Positions 1 through 8,258 of a stretch of 64,000 nt of DNA are shown here, piece after piece; position 1 is the stretch's first letter; every line of letters begins with the position of its first letter. The notes under the pieces are model-generated. The model searched no databases, was not told the origin of the DNA, and was given only the letters and a program-made list of their open reading frames with translations. The translations under genes were made by a program, and so were the position numbers. This DNA is from Prevotella sp. UBA4217 (GTDB taxonomy: Bacteria; Bacteroidota; Bacteroidia; Bacteroidales; Bacteroidaceae), in the NCBI GenBank assembly GCA_002379425.1, contig DFTH01000004.1:73207-137206 (forward strand). Direction: 5' to 3'.

Positions 1-1631
1 TTGAGTCACTGACCGCTTCAAAACTCGTGCTCGTCTATGATGCTCCCGATGGTTCCATCGCCTGGCGCTTCATCTTCACCAGTGCTGAGGCCGAGGCTGT
101 GTTCGAGGGTTTCGATGCAAACAGTGATTTCAACATGTGGAAGGGTATCACACCTGTCATGTCGTTCTACTATAACCCTGATCCAGGATGGGGCAATGAT
201 CAGACGGCAGTCTTTGAGTCACTCTTCGTGGGTGGTGACAATGACTATACCGTTACCGTGCCCGAGGCTTGTTATGACCGTTGGCAGGCACAGGTCCACT
301 TCCACACTGACCTGAATATCTCGGCTGCCAGTCACTACGACTTCTCTGCGATCTTCAGCAGTGACGTGGATATCAATGGCGTGACAGTGAAACTGACCAA
401 TGAGGCTGACAACGACGCTATCATCGATGTCGATAATATCGACCTGAAGGCTGGTGAGGACTATATCTTCTGGCAGAGCAATCTCGAAGGTAAGGACCTC
501 TCACAAGTGAAACTCGTGCTCGACTTCGGCCGTGCCGCTGGTCCAACCGTTGTGAACGTGCGTAACATCGTCCTGAAGGACCATGCCAACGACGATGGCA
601 CTAAGTTGCCTGAGGATAATCCTGGCGGTGGCGGTGATACACCTGCCGCTGTGATGGACTGGGACTACGAGTCTGGCGTAAATCTCTGGAAGGCTGTTGA
701 TGATGGTTCTCTCTTCGACGCATTCGGCTATTACTTTGCTGATGATGGCTGGGCCGCTATTCCTTACGAGGAGGCAACACATAGTGGTGATACTTACGAG
801 ATTACACTCCCTGAGGGCCTTGGTGGTTCACAGTGGCAAGGACAGTTCCATATCGACACTAAGTTGACTGCCAGTGCTTCTAAGACCTATAATTTCTACC
901 TCGTGATGGAGACAGATGCTGACTGCCCAGGCGTGACCTTCAAACTGACTGATGCTGGCGACTCAAACTTCTTCATTGAGGAACGCGTGGATGTGCCTGC
1001 TGACGGCTTCGTGTTCAAGCGTGAGGGTGTCACCCTGAAGGAAGGCACTGATGCGGAGGCTATCCGCCTGTTCTTCGACTTCGGTGGCAGTCCCGCTGGC
1101 ACACACGTGAAGATCAGTAAGATATACTTCGAGGAGGCTACGACGCTGAACTACGACGATGCCGACAATCTCTGGAAGAGTGTTGACGATGGCACTAACT
1201 TCGATGCTTTCGGCTACTACTTCGCTGATGACAGTTGGACAGGTATCGACTATACGGAGGTCGTTCACGACGGTGATACCTACTCGCTCACACTCCCTGA
1301 GGGTCTTGGTAGTTCACAGTGGCAGGGACAGTTCCATATCGACACTAAACTGACTGCCAGTGCTGCAAAGTCCTATAACTTCCAGTTGGTTCTAGAGGCT
1401 GACAGCGACTGCCCAGGTGTGACCATCAAACTTACTGATGCAGGTGACAGCAACTTCTTCTGCGAGGGTCGTCATGACATCACCGCCGACGAACCATACG
1501 TGTTCACCCTGAAGGGTGCGACCTTAAAAGAAGGCACGGACGCTTCTGCCATCCGTCTGTTCTTCGACTTCGGTGGCAGTCCCGCAGGAACCCACGTGAA
1601 GATCAGCAAGATTATCTTTAAGGAGGCTTAA
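1..1631 (+). CDS. Surface glycan-binding-type protein with tandem CBM-like repeats, 5' truncated
   Basis: The reading frame is open to the left edge, so the N-terminus and any lipoprotein signal are missing. The visible protein is built of repeats of about 150-165 residues. Two C-terminal copies (starting near 'NLWKAVDDG' and 'NLWKSVDDG') are about three-quarters identical and share 'QGQFHIDTKLTAS' and 'IRLFFDFGGSPAGTHVKIS'. A more diverged copy precedes them, and the first residues resemble the end of yet another. The all-beta, aromatic-rich pattern resembles family 4/9-type carbohydrate-binding modules; this is inference, as no catalytic motif is visible. The stop lies 3 bp before the GH16 start, so the two are one operon. 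The likely role is cell-surface capture of the glucan cut by the GH16 enzyme. Confidence 0.7.
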   Translation, partial: ESLTASKLVLVYDAPDGSIAWRFIFTSAEAEAVFEGFDANSDFNMWKGITPVMSFYYNPDPGWGNDQTAVFESLFVGGDNDYTVTVPEACYDRWQAQVHFHTDLNISAASHYDFSAIFSSDVDINGVTVKLTNEADNDAIIDVDNIDLKAGEDYIFWQSNLEGKDLSQVKLVLDFGRAAGPTVVNVRNIVLKDHANDDGTKLPEDNPGGGGDTPAAVMDWDYESGVNLWKAVDDGSLFDAFGYYFADDGWAAIPYEEATHSGDTYEITLPEGLGGSQWQGQFHIDTKLTASASKTYNFYLVMETDADCPGVTFKLTDAGDSNFFIEERVDVPADGFVFKREGVTLKEGTDAEAIRLFFDFGGSPAGTHVKISKIYFEEATTLNYDDADNLWKSVDDGTNFDAFGYYFADDSWTGIDYTEVVHDGDTYSLTLPEGLGSSQWQGQFHIDTKLTASAAKSYNFQLVLEADSDCPGVTIKLTDAGDSNFFCEGRHDITADEPYVFTLKGATLKEGTDASAIRLFFDFGGSPAGTHVKISKIIFKEA

Positions 1632-1634
1632 TCA

Positions 1635-2759
1635 ATGAGACAATTCATGTTAAGTACATTTCTACTCTCTCTCGCCGTAGCCTTTTCAGGCTGCGGCGGG
1701 AGCAGTGATGAAGACGCAGCACCGGCAATGCCCTCCATCACCGTTTCGCCGGAGACTATCTCCGCTCCTGTTGAGGGCGGTACCTATACCGTCACTGTCA
1801 CGACGACTGGCAGGGAGTGGGGAAAGGGGGAGTCGAGCGACTTCCTGACAGTCACCGCGCAGAATACAGCATCCCAGACGGGCACTCTGACAATCACGGT
1901 TCCTGCTAATCCAGAGACAGAGGCCCGTACGGGTGCTGTCACCGTCATGTCGGGCTCTGCCCGTAAGACGATCTCTGTCACACAGGCGGCAGCAGAGGTG
2001 CCTGCGTACTATGCGCCTGAGGGATACAAACTCGTATGGCAGGATGAGTTCGATAGTGGCTCAGAACTGAACCAGAACGACTGGACCCACGAGGTGCAGC
2101 CGAAGGGTTGGGTGAACAATGAACTGCAGAACTACGTGAACCATAAGTCTCCTGAGGGCAATCTGGTGACGGAGATCAAGAATGGCCATCTTCAGATCCA
2201 CTGCTTCAAGGAGAGTGGCAAGATATACTCCGGCCGCGTCTATGCCCAAGTGAACAGTGGCTGGCAGTATGGCTACTTCGAGGCTTCCATCAAGTTGCCG
2301 AAGGGTAAGGGCACATGGCCTGCCTTCTGGATGATGCCTGTGGGCAACGACTGGAGCACGAACCCCTGGCCGATGTGCGGTGAGATTGATATCATGGAGG
2401 AAGTGGGCGTCGTGCCCAATGAGGTGTCTTCCAGTATCCATACGCAGGACTACAACCACACGAAGAATACGCAGAAGACCCATGCCATGACAATCGCCGA
2501 TGCCGAAGGTGCATTCCATACCTATGCCCTGCTCTGGACGGCTGACGAGATCATCACCTATGTCGATGGTACAGAACAACTCCATGTGACGAAGGCCGCC
2601 CTTGGAAGTGACCATAACCAGTGGCCGTTCCACTATGCCTTCTATCCTATCTTCAACCTCGCATGGGGTGGTGACTGGGGTGGTATGCAGGGTGTCGATG
2701 AGTCTGCACTTCCCATCACGATGGAGGTGGATTACATCCGTGTGTTTCAGAAGAGATAA
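1635..2759 (+). CDS. GH16 endo-beta-glucanase (laminarinase type) lipoprotein with BACON domain
   Basis: A lipoprotein signal peptide ends in a lipobox-like 'AFSGC'. A BACON-type Ig-like domain (about residues 33-120, 'ITVSPETISAPVEGGTYTV') follows, then a GH16 jelly-roll domain to the end. The GH16 signature 'GEIDIMEEVG' places the nucleophile and acid/base glutamates near residues 250 and 255. The form of this motif is that of bacterial laminarinases and mixed-linkage glucanases, which hydrolyse beta-1,3(4)-glucans. Expected location is the outer membrane, surface-exposed. It is co-transcribed with the preceding binding protein and followed at once by a terminator. Linkage specificity cannot be read from the sequence. 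Confidence 0.9.
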   Translation: MRQFMLSTFLLSLAVAFSGCGGSSDEDAAPAMPSITVSPETISAPVEGGTYTVTVTTTGREWGKGESSDFLTVTAQNTASQTGTLTITVPANPETEARTGAVTVMSGSARKTISVTQAAAEVPAYYAPEGYKLVWQDEFDSGSELNQNDWTHEVQPKGWVNNELQNYVNHKSPEGNLVTEIKNGHLQIHCFKESGKIYSGRVYAQVNSGWQYGYFEASIKLPKGKGTWPAFWMMPVGNDWSTNPWPMCGEIDIMEEVGVVPNEVSSSIHTQDYNHTKNTQKTHAMTIADAEGAFHTYALLWTADEIITYVDGTEQLHVTKAALGSDHNQWPFHYAFYPIFNLAWGGDWGGMQGVDESALPITMEVDYIRVFQKR

Positions 2760-2780
2760 CCTTTCATGACTTCATAAAAG

Positions 2781-2814
2781 AGCCGTCTGATTTTCCTTTC
2801 AGGCGGCTTTTTTT
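2781..2814 (+). terminator. Rho-independent terminator after GH16
   Basis: Inverted repeat AGCCGTCTGA (2781-2790) / TCAGGCGGCT (2799-2808), 10 bp with one wobble pair, runs into a T tract ending near 2814. It closes the CBM-GH16 operon. Confidence 0.85.
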
Positions 2815-2868
2815 AGTTCCTGTGTGAAATTTTTTTGAAAAACATGGCAGAGTTATGAAAATATTGTA

Positions 2869-2876
2869 TATCTTTG
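2869..2876 (+). promoter_or_regulatory. Bacteroidetes -7 box for UDP-xylose synthase gene
   Basis: TATCTTTG matches TAnnTTTG and ends 34 bp before the ATG at 2911. I see no clear -33 TTTG at 19-21 bp upstream. Confidence 0.65.
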
Positions 2877-2910
2877 CAGTCAGTTAAATAACCTAAGACA
2901 GCATTTTTCG

Positions 2911-3846
2911 ATGAAAAGAATCCTTGTTACGGGTGGAGCCGGCTTTATTGGTTCCCATCTTTGTGAGAGACTGGTAAACGAAGGGCATGATGTAATCTGC
3001 CTCGACAATTTCTACAGTGGCTCGAAGGAGAATGTGTGGCATCTGATTGGTAAGCCAAACTTTGAGATCGTGCGCCACGATGTCATAAACCCCTATTGGG
3101 CCGAGGTCGATGAGATATATAATCTGGCCTGCCCTGCATCTCCTATCTATTATCAGTTTGATCCGATTCAGACTACAAAAACGTCCGTCTTTGGTGCTTT
3201 CCACATGCTGGGACTGGCCCGTCGTACTAAGGCGAAGATCTTGCAGTCATCTACGAGCGAGGTGTATGGTGATCCCAATGTGCATCCCCAGCCGGAGAGT
3301 TATTGGGGAAACGTGAATCCCATTGGTCTGCGCTCCTGCTATGATGAGGGAAAGCGCTGTGCAGAGACCCTCTTCTTCGACTACCACCGTCTGCACCATG
3401 TCCGTATCAAGGTGATTCGTATTTTTAATACTTACGGTCCACGTATGGCTATCAGCGATGGTCGTGTGGTCTCTAATTTCGTGGTGCAGGCCCTGCGCGG
3501 CGAGGATATCACAATCTATGGCGATGGACAACAGACGCGCTCTTTCCAGTATGTCTCCGACCTTATCGAAGGTATGCTGCGCGTGATGGATACTGACGAC
3601 TCCTTCACAGGTCCTGTGAACCTTGGCAATCCAGGTGAGTTTACAATGCTTGAACTGGCTGAGAAGGTCATCCAGAAGATTGGTGGCAAGAGCAAAATCG
3701 TGTTCCGTCCTCTGCCGAGTGACGATCCTAAGATGCGTCGTCCGGATATCTCACTTGCCAAAGAGAAATTGGGATGGGAGCCGAAGGTGAAACTGGATGA
3801 AGGGCTTGACCATATCATCGAATATTTCCGCAACAAACTGCTATAA
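2911..3846 (+). CDS. UDP-glucuronate decarboxylase (UDP-xylose synthase)
   Basis: This is a 311-aa short-chain dehydrogenase-type nucleotide-sugar enzyme. The N-terminal NAD-binding motif 'GGAGFIGSH' is at residues 8-16, and the catalytic Tyr-Lys pair is in 'CYDEGKR'. The stretch '[11 protein letters not shown]' and '[15 protein letters not shown]' are characteristic of UXS-type decarboxylases, which convert UDP-glucuronate to UDP-xylose in the cytosol via a keto intermediate. Length is normal for the soluble bacterial form. It has its own promoter and is followed by hairpins, so it is probably monocistronic. It sits between two glucan-hydrolase transcription units; whether it serves surface-polysaccharide synthesis rather than the catabolic locus is not shown. 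Confidence 0.9.
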   Translation: MKRILVTGGAGFIGSHLCERLVNEGHDVICLDNFYSGSKENVWHLIGKPNFEIVRHDVINPYWAEVDEIYNLACPASPIYYQFDPIQTTKTSVFGAFHMLGLARRTKAKILQSSTSEVYGDPNVHPQPESYWGNVNPIGLRSCYDEGKRCAETLFFDYHRLHHVRIKVIRIFNTYGPRMAISDGRVVSNFVVQALRGEDITIYGDGQQTRSFQYVSDLIEGMLRVMDTDDSFTGPVNLGNPGEFTMLELAEKVIQKIGGKSKIVFRPLPSDDPKMRRPDISLAKEKLGWEPKVKLDEGLDHIIEYFRNKLL

Positions 3847-3860
3847 CTACTATATGCCTT

Positions 3861-3950
3861 CCACTTTTTGAGAAAGTGGTTGCGATCCTAACTTGTTGAT
3901 TATCAACGCAGAGTGGAGATGGGGCAGGGCCCTTTCTCCACTTTCTTTAT
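3861..3950 (+). terminator. Three consecutive hairpins, the last terminator-like, between UXS and GH3 genes
   Basis: Hairpin 1 is CCACTTT (3861-3867)/AAAGTGG (3873-3879). Hairpin 2 is GTTGAT (3895-3900)/ATCAAC (3902-3907). Hairpin 3 is AGTGGAGA (3912-3919)/TCTCCACT (3935-3942), followed by CTTTCTTTATT. The 3' arm of hairpin 1 could also pair with CCACTTT at 3938-3944, so alternative folds exist. Termination after the UXS gene is the simplest reading. Confidence 0.6.
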
Positions 3951-3982
3951 TATATGGGATGGTATGACGTTAGAATTTGTCG

Positions 3983-3990
3983 TAACTTTG
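3983..3990 (+). promoter_or_regulatory. -7 box for GH3 gene; decides the start codon
   Basis: TAACTTTG ends 30 bp before the ATG at 4020. A possible upstream in-frame ATG at 3954 would lie before this promoter, so 4020 is the supported start. Confidence 0.7.
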
Positions 3991-4019
3991 CACCAACGAA
4001 ATTAAAAACCCAAAGCACG

Positions 4020-6266
4020 ATGAATAAAATGTTGATTTCAACCTTATTGCTTATGACGACGACTACCATCCAGGCCAGTCAGTTGCCTACCTATCTCGAC
4101 GAGACGAAGCCTGTGGAAGAGCGCATCGAGGATGCCCTTTCGCGGATGACCCTCGATGAGAAGATCGCAGTGATCCATGCCCAGTCGAAATTCTCCAGTC
4201 CTGGCGTGAAGCGCTTGGGATTCCCTGACTTCTGGACGGATGACGGCCCTCACGGTGTGCGCCCCGATGTACTCTGGGATGAATGGGAACAGGCAGGACA
4301 ATCCAACGACTCTTGCGTGGCCTTTCCCGCACTCACCTGTCTGGCTGCCTCGTGGAACCCGGAGATGGCCTTGCTCTATGGCGAGAGTCTGGGTGAGGAG
4401 GCCCTCTATCGCGACAAGGACATGATACTCGGTCCAGGTGTGAATATCTATCGTACTCCGTTGGGCGGACGAAACTTTGAGTACATGGGTGAGGACCCCT
4501 GGCTTGTCTCGCGAATGGTCGTGCCTTATATCAAAGGTCTGCAGTCGAAAGGGGTGGCCGCCTGTGTGAAGCACTATGCGCTGAACAACGATGAGGAATA
4601 TCGTCATCAGGTGAATGTCATCGTATCCGACCGTGCCCTCCACGAGATTTATCTGCCCGCCTTCAAGGCGGCTGTCACGGAGGCAGGAACATGGGGCATC
4701 ATGGGGGCCTATAATCTCTACAAGAACCAGCACAATTGCCACAATGATATTATGCTTAACCAGATCCTGAAGGGCGACTGGAAATACGATGGTGTGGTTG
4801 TTTCCGACTGGGGCGGCTGTCACGACACGGACGAGGCCGTCAAAAACGGACTTGACATGGAGTTTGGTTCGTGGACGGATGGCCTGACGATGGGTAAGAC
4901 CAATGCCTACGACCTCTACTATATGGCCGATGCCTACAAGCAGGGCATCAAGCAGGGCAGATACACTACGAAGGAACTCGACGACAAGGTGCGCCGCGTG
5001 CTCCGCCTGTTCTTCCGTACTACGATGAATCGTGAGAAGCCCTTCGGCTTCCTCTGCTCTGAGAGCCACTACGACGCGGCCCTGAGGATTGCCCAAGAGG
5101 GTATCGTGCTGCTGAAGAATGATAAAATGAAAGAATTAAGAAATGAAAAACTGTTGCCTCTTGACCCAGCCAGGACAAGGCGTATCCTCGTTGTCGGTGA
5201 GAACGCCATCAAGATGATGACGGTCGGTGGTGGCTCATCCTCGCTGAAGGTACAGCGCGAGATCCTGCCCCTCGATGGTATCCGTGAGCGCTTTAAGGAT
5301 GCAGAGGTCGATTTTGCCCGTGGCTATGTGGGTGACACCGTGCAGAGTTATAATGGTGTGACGGTGGGGCGCAGTCTCTACGAGGTGCGCAGTGCTGCCG
5401 AACTGACGGCTGAGGCCGTGGAGAAGGCGCGCCAGGCGGATGTCGTTATTTTCTTCGGTGGCCTGAACAAGAGCGACCATCAGGATTGTGAAGGACACGA
5501 TCGAAAGGACTTCGCACTGCCCTACGGACAGGATCATCTCGTTGAGGCCTTGGTGAAAGCCAATCCTCGTCTGGTGTTTGTCAATATCTCAGGCAATGCC
5601 GTAGCCATGCCATGGATGGCAAAGGTTCCTGCTATCGTGCAGGGCTGGTTTATCGGCTCTGAGGCTGGTGAGGCCCTTGCCTCTGTGCTAAGTGGTGATG
5701 TGAACCCCTCAGGCAAACTGCCCTTCACGTGGCATCAGCAGTTGGACGACTGTGGCGCCCACGCCCTGAATACCTATCCCGGTACGTGGCGCGACGACTA
5801 TAAGGTTATCGATGAGGAATACAAAGAAGGTATCTATGTGGGCTACCGCTGGACAGACAAACAGAAGATCAAGCCCCTTTTCTCCTTTGGACATGGTCTG
5901 AGTTATACAACCTTCAGACTGGGAAAGGCTACGGCTGACAAGAAACAGTTGACTGGCGATGAGAAGATCACCTTCACGGTGAATGTCACAAACACTGGTG
6001 CAAAGGCTGGCGCAGAGACAGTCCAACTCTACATCAGCGATAAGGAAGCCTCTGTCGATCGTCCTGTCAAGGAGTTGAAGGCCTTTGACAAGGTGTTCCT
6101 CCAGCCTGGCGAGAGCCGCGACGTCACCCTGTCCATTGGTCGTGATGCCCTGAGTTTCTACGACGAGGCGACCCACGCCTGGGTTGCTGAGGCAGGTACC
6201 TTTGATGCCCTTATCGGCACGGCTTCTGATCAACTCTCCAGCAAGGTTACTTTTGAACTGAAGTAA
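4020..6266 (+). CDS. GH3 beta-glucosidase, exported
   Basis: The 748-aa protein has a signal peptide ('MNKMLISTLLLMTT...QAS'), an N-terminal TIM-barrel GH3 domain, the alpha/beta sandwich domain, and a C-terminal fibronectin-III-like domain (about residues 640-735). 'KHYALNNDEEYR' and the nucleophile motif 'GVVVSDWGG' (Asp near residue 262) are intact. The expected reaction is release of terminal beta-glucose from oligosaccharides in the periplasm, finishing the work of endo-enzymes such as the GH16. Residues around 368-377 ('KMKELRNEK') come from an AT-rich stretch (5121-5150) where relatives go straight from 'LLKN' to 'LLPL'; this looks like an in-frame insertion in a loop. The gene has its own promoter. 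Confidence 0.92.
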   Translation: MNKMLISTLLLMTTTTIQASQLPTYLDETKPVEERIEDALSRMTLDEKIAVIHAQSKFSSPGVKRLGFPDFWTDDGPHGVRPDVLWDEWEQAGQSNDSCVAFPALTCLAASWNPEMALLYGESLGEEALYRDKDMILGPGVNIYRTPLGGRNFEYMGEDPWLVSRMVVPYIKGLQSKGVAACVKHYALNNDEEYRHQVNVIVSDRALHEIYLPAFKAAVTEAGTWGIMGAYNLYKNQHNCHNDIMLNQILKGDWKYDGVVVSDWGGCHDTDEAVKNGLDMEFGSWTDGLTMGKTNAYDLYYMADAYKQGIKQGRYTTKELDDKVRRVLRLFFRTTMNREKPFGFLCSESHYDAALRIAQEGIVLLKNDKMKELRNEKLLPLDPARTRRILVVGENAIKMMTVGGGSSSLKVQREILPLDGIRERFKDAEVDFARGYVGDTVQSYNGVTVGRSLYEVRSAAELTAEAVEKARQADVVIFFGGLNKSDHQDCEGHDRKDFALPYGQDHLVEALVKANPRLVFVNISGNAVAMPWMAKVPAIVQGWFIGSEAGEALASVLSGDVNPSGKLPFTWHQQLDDCGAHALNTYPGTWRDDYKVIDEEYKEGIYVGYRWTDKQKIKPLFSFGHGLSYTTFRLGKATADKKQLTGDEKITFTVNVTNTGAKAGAETVQLYISDKEASVDRPVKELKAFDKVFLQPGESRDVTLSIGRDALSFYDEATHAWVAEAGTFDALIGTASDQLSSKVTFELK
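5121..5150 (+). repeat. AT-rich in-frame insertion in GH3 gene
   Basis: These 30 bases contain only 5 G+C, whereas flanking coding sequence is near 55 percent. They encode the low-complexity 'DKMKELRNEK' between the conserved 'IVLLKN' and 'LLPLD' of GH3 enzymes. Similar AT-rich stretches occur in the GH2 gene (17431-17460). Confidence 0.5.
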
Positions 6267-6299
6267 ATGGATTCTCTGATATCTTTTTAGGAGCAGTTA

Positions 6300-6331
6300 T
6301 TTGGAGGTTTGAATGGAAAAGTGTACCTTTG
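6300..6331 (+). promoter_or_regulatory. Canonical -33/-7 promoter for LuxR-type regulator
   Basis: TTTG (6300-6303), a 20-bp spacer, then TACCTTTG (6324-6331). The ATG at 6346 is 14 bp downstream, giving a very short leader; the ATG at 6352 is an alternative. Confidence 0.75.
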
Positions 6332-6345
6332 CCAGCAAAATCTAA

Positions 6346-6990
6346 ATGAGCATGAGCAATATAGTGTTGGCTGATCCCCAGGATATCACTCGCGCAGGGA
6401 TGATGTTTGTCTGTGAGAGGCAGTCTGTTGCCTATCTGTATGCAGCGGATAAGACAGAACTGATAGAGCAGTTGAAGACCCATGGTGATGCAGTGGTCAT
6501 TCTTGACTATACGCTTTTCGACATCAACGACATTGATGAACTGGAGATTCTGCATGAGCGTTTCCCGTTGGTGAAGTGGGTACTTTTCAGTTTCGACCTT
6601 TCCGCCGACTTCGTACGTCGTGCCATCGCCTTAAGCCCGCAGTTCAGTGTGCTGCTGAAAGACTCCCCACTGGCAGAGATCCGCGAATGCCTTCACTATG
6701 CCCAGCGCAATCAGCGCTATATCTGTCAGCGGATGGCGGAGATCCTACTGGCTCCCCCGGTCCGCTCTTCCGACGAAATGCTCCTGACGAAGACGGAGAC
6801 GGAAATCCTTAAGGAGATTGCCCTGGGTATGACAACCAAGGAGATTGCCGACAAGCGCTTCTCCAGTTTCCACACGGTGAATACGCACAGGAAGAATATC
6901 TTCAGGAAACTGGGCGTCAATAATGTGCACGAGGCTACTAAGTATGCGTTGCGGGCTGGTCTTGTGGATTCTGCCGAATACTATATATAA
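6346..6990 (+). CDS. NarL/FixJ-family response regulator
   Basis: The 214-aa protein has an N-terminal receiver domain with the acidic pair in 'LADPQD', the phospho-acceptor Asp in 'VVILDYTLFD' and the conserved Lys in 'VLLKDS'. A C-terminal LuxR-type helix-turn-helix follows ('LTKTETEILKEIALGMTTKEIA', recognition helix around 'SSFHTVNTHRKNI'). It is a cytoplasmic DNA-binding regulator expected to be phosphorylated by a histidine kinase. It stands alone between its own promoter and a strong terminator, with no kinase gene adjacent. The nearest intact kinase in the window is at 28.8-30.5 kb. Pairing with that kinase, or with the degenerate kinase domain at 10.9-14.1 kb, is speculation. Confidence 0.9.
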   Translation: MSMSNIVLADPQDITRAGMMFVCERQSVAYLYAADKTELIEQLKTHGDAVVILDYTLFDINDIDELEILHERFPLVKWVLFSFDLSADFVRRAIALSPQFSVLLKDSPLAEIRECLHYAQRNQRYICQRMAEILLAPPVRSSDEMLLTKTETEILKEIALGMTTKEIADKRFSSFHTVNTHRKNIFRKLGVNNVHEATKYALRAGLVDSAEYYI

Positions 6991-6995
6991 AAATA

Positions 6996-7036
6996 AGACC
7001 AAGAGTGTCATCGCGACAGTCTTGGTCTCTCTTTTC
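6996..7036 (+). terminator. Strong terminator after LuxR-type regulator
   Basis: AGACCAAGA (6996-7004) pairs with TCTTGGTCT (7020-7028), extended by TGTC/GACA inside, and is followed by CTCTTTTC. Confidence 0.85.
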
Positions 7037-7137
7037 TAACTAACTTATTATCAACTATTCATTACTCATTCTATTTTCACGCTGCAAAATTACACATAAA
7101 AAAAGAAATTGTATCTCTTTAATCGAAAAAAAGTCAC

Positions 7138-7176
7138 GTAAACGTTTGCGCTTATGGAAAGAATTATGTATCTTTG
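7138..7176 (+). promoter_or_regulatory. LacI-gene promoter with overlapping LacI-type operator
   Basis: -33 TTTG (7145-7148), a 20-bp spacer and -7 TATCTTTG (7169-7176) form a canonical promoter. The near-perfect palindrome GTAAACGTTTGC (7138-7149) covers the -33 box. Its AAACGTTT core with a central CG is the kind of operator bound by LacI/GalR proteins, which suggests the gene downstream represses itself. Confidence 0.65.
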
Positions 7177-7191
7177 CAGCGTGTAGAGAGA

Positions 7192-8223
7192 ATGAGCATG
7201 GCAAACAACAAGCATAGAACATCATTGAAAGACCTCGCAAAAGAGTTGGGTGTCAGTATCGCGACTGTCAGTAGGGCTTTGCGCAGTTCTCCTGAGATCG
7301 GACTTGAAATGCAGGGAAAGGTGAAAGAACTGGCAAAGCGATTGAATTATCGTCCAAATCCTTTTGCCCAGAGCCTGAGGAAAGAAGCACCGAGAATGAT
7401 AGGTGTCGTGGTGCCCAATCTGGTGACACACTATTACGCGGCCGTCCTCGACGGTATAGAGGATGAGGCCAAGAAAGCCGGCTATTCGGTTATTAGTGCT
7501 AACACGCACGAGCAGAGCGAAGCAGAAGTGACGGCCATCGACAACTTTATCAGCCTTCATGTGGAGGGTATTATCGCTTGTCTTTCGCAGAACACGACAG
7601 ACTACAGTCATTTTGAGGAGATCTCAAAGATGGATATTCCCTTGGTTTTCTTCGGGCGGACCTGTATGACAGACAAGTTCTCCAGTGTGACGGCTAATGG
7701 TGATGAGGCAGCCCAGGAGGCGACTCAACATCTGATAGATACGGGAAGCCGTCGTATCGCGTTCATCGGCGGTCCGAATCATCTGGATATGGTCAGACGG
7801 CGTAAGCATGGTTATCTGGAGGCCTTGAAAGAAAACCGTATCCCTATCGACAGGGAACTGGTTGTCTGTGAGAAGATTGATTATGAATGGGCCTTGCAGG
7901 AGACGACGCGGCTCTTGCAGATGGAAAATCGTCCGGATGCCATCTTAGCCTTCAACGATATTATTACGTTTGCGGCTTTCACGGCCATCAAGCAGTCCGG
8001 ACTTTGCATCCCTGATGATGTGGCACTGATAGGCTTCACGGACGATGTCCATGCAAGATATGTCACTCCGCGGATGTCGGCTATCGAGGATCAGTCGCAC
8101 GAGATGGGCAAGGTGGCCTGCCAGTTGCTTTTGAAGAATATTAACGGCGATTCCAATATATACAAGAAGATCGTTCCGCAGAAGTTGGTCATACGCGAGA
8201 CATCGGCAAAGAAACAATCCTGA
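7192..8223 (+). CDS. LacI/GalR-family transcriptional regulator
   Basis: The protein is about 343 aa. The N-terminal LacI helix-turn-helix is 'TSLKDLAKELGVSIATVSRA'. The hinge region and a periplasmic-binding-protein-like sugar-sensing domain follow ('MIGVVVPNLVTHYYAAVLDGIE', 'GSRRIAFIGGP', 'PDAILAFNDI'). The ATG at 7192 is chosen because an apparent upstream TTG start lies inside the promoter -7 box; 7198 is an alternative. The next gene, a propeller sensor, starts 36 bp downstream with no visible promoter, so they are probably one transcript. The ligand is likely a sugar or sugar phosphate from the surrounding glycoside-hydrolase locus, but the sequence does not identify it. Confidence 0.9.
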   Translation: MSMANNKHRTSLKDLAKELGVSIATVSRALRSSPEIGLEMQGKVKELAKRLNYRPNPFAQSLRKEAPRMIGVVVPNLVTHYYAAVLDGIEDEAKKAGYSVISANTHEQSEAEVTAIDNFISLHVEGIIACLSQNTTDYSHFEEISKMDIPLVFFGRTCMTDKFSSVTANGDEAAQEATQHLIDTGSRRIAFIGGPNHLDMVRRRKHGYLEALKENRIPIDRELVVCEKIDYEWALQETTRLLQMENRPDAILAFNDIITFAAFTAIKQSGLCIPDDVALIGFTDDVHARYVTPRMSAIEDQSHEMGKVACQLLLKNINGDSNIYKKIVPQKLVIRETSAKKQS

Positions 8224-8258
8224 TAACGAACCTAAAAACGAATTAAGAAATATAACCT

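Noticed and set aside
3901-3916. TATCAACGCAGAGTGG, a 16-base match (from memory) to a common cDNA-adaptor core
   Set aside because: The flanks do not match the adaptor and the bases take part in local hairpins (GTTGAT/ATCAAC and AGTGGAGA/TCTCCACT), so chance is the simpler explanation. Read mapping across 3850-3960 would settle it.
3954-4019. Upstream ATG for the GH3 gene
   Set aside because: It lies before the -7 box and adds residues ahead of a clean signal peptide.
7174-7191. Upstream TTG start for the LacI gene
   Set aside because: The TTG is part of the promoter -7 box, so it would not be in the transcript.
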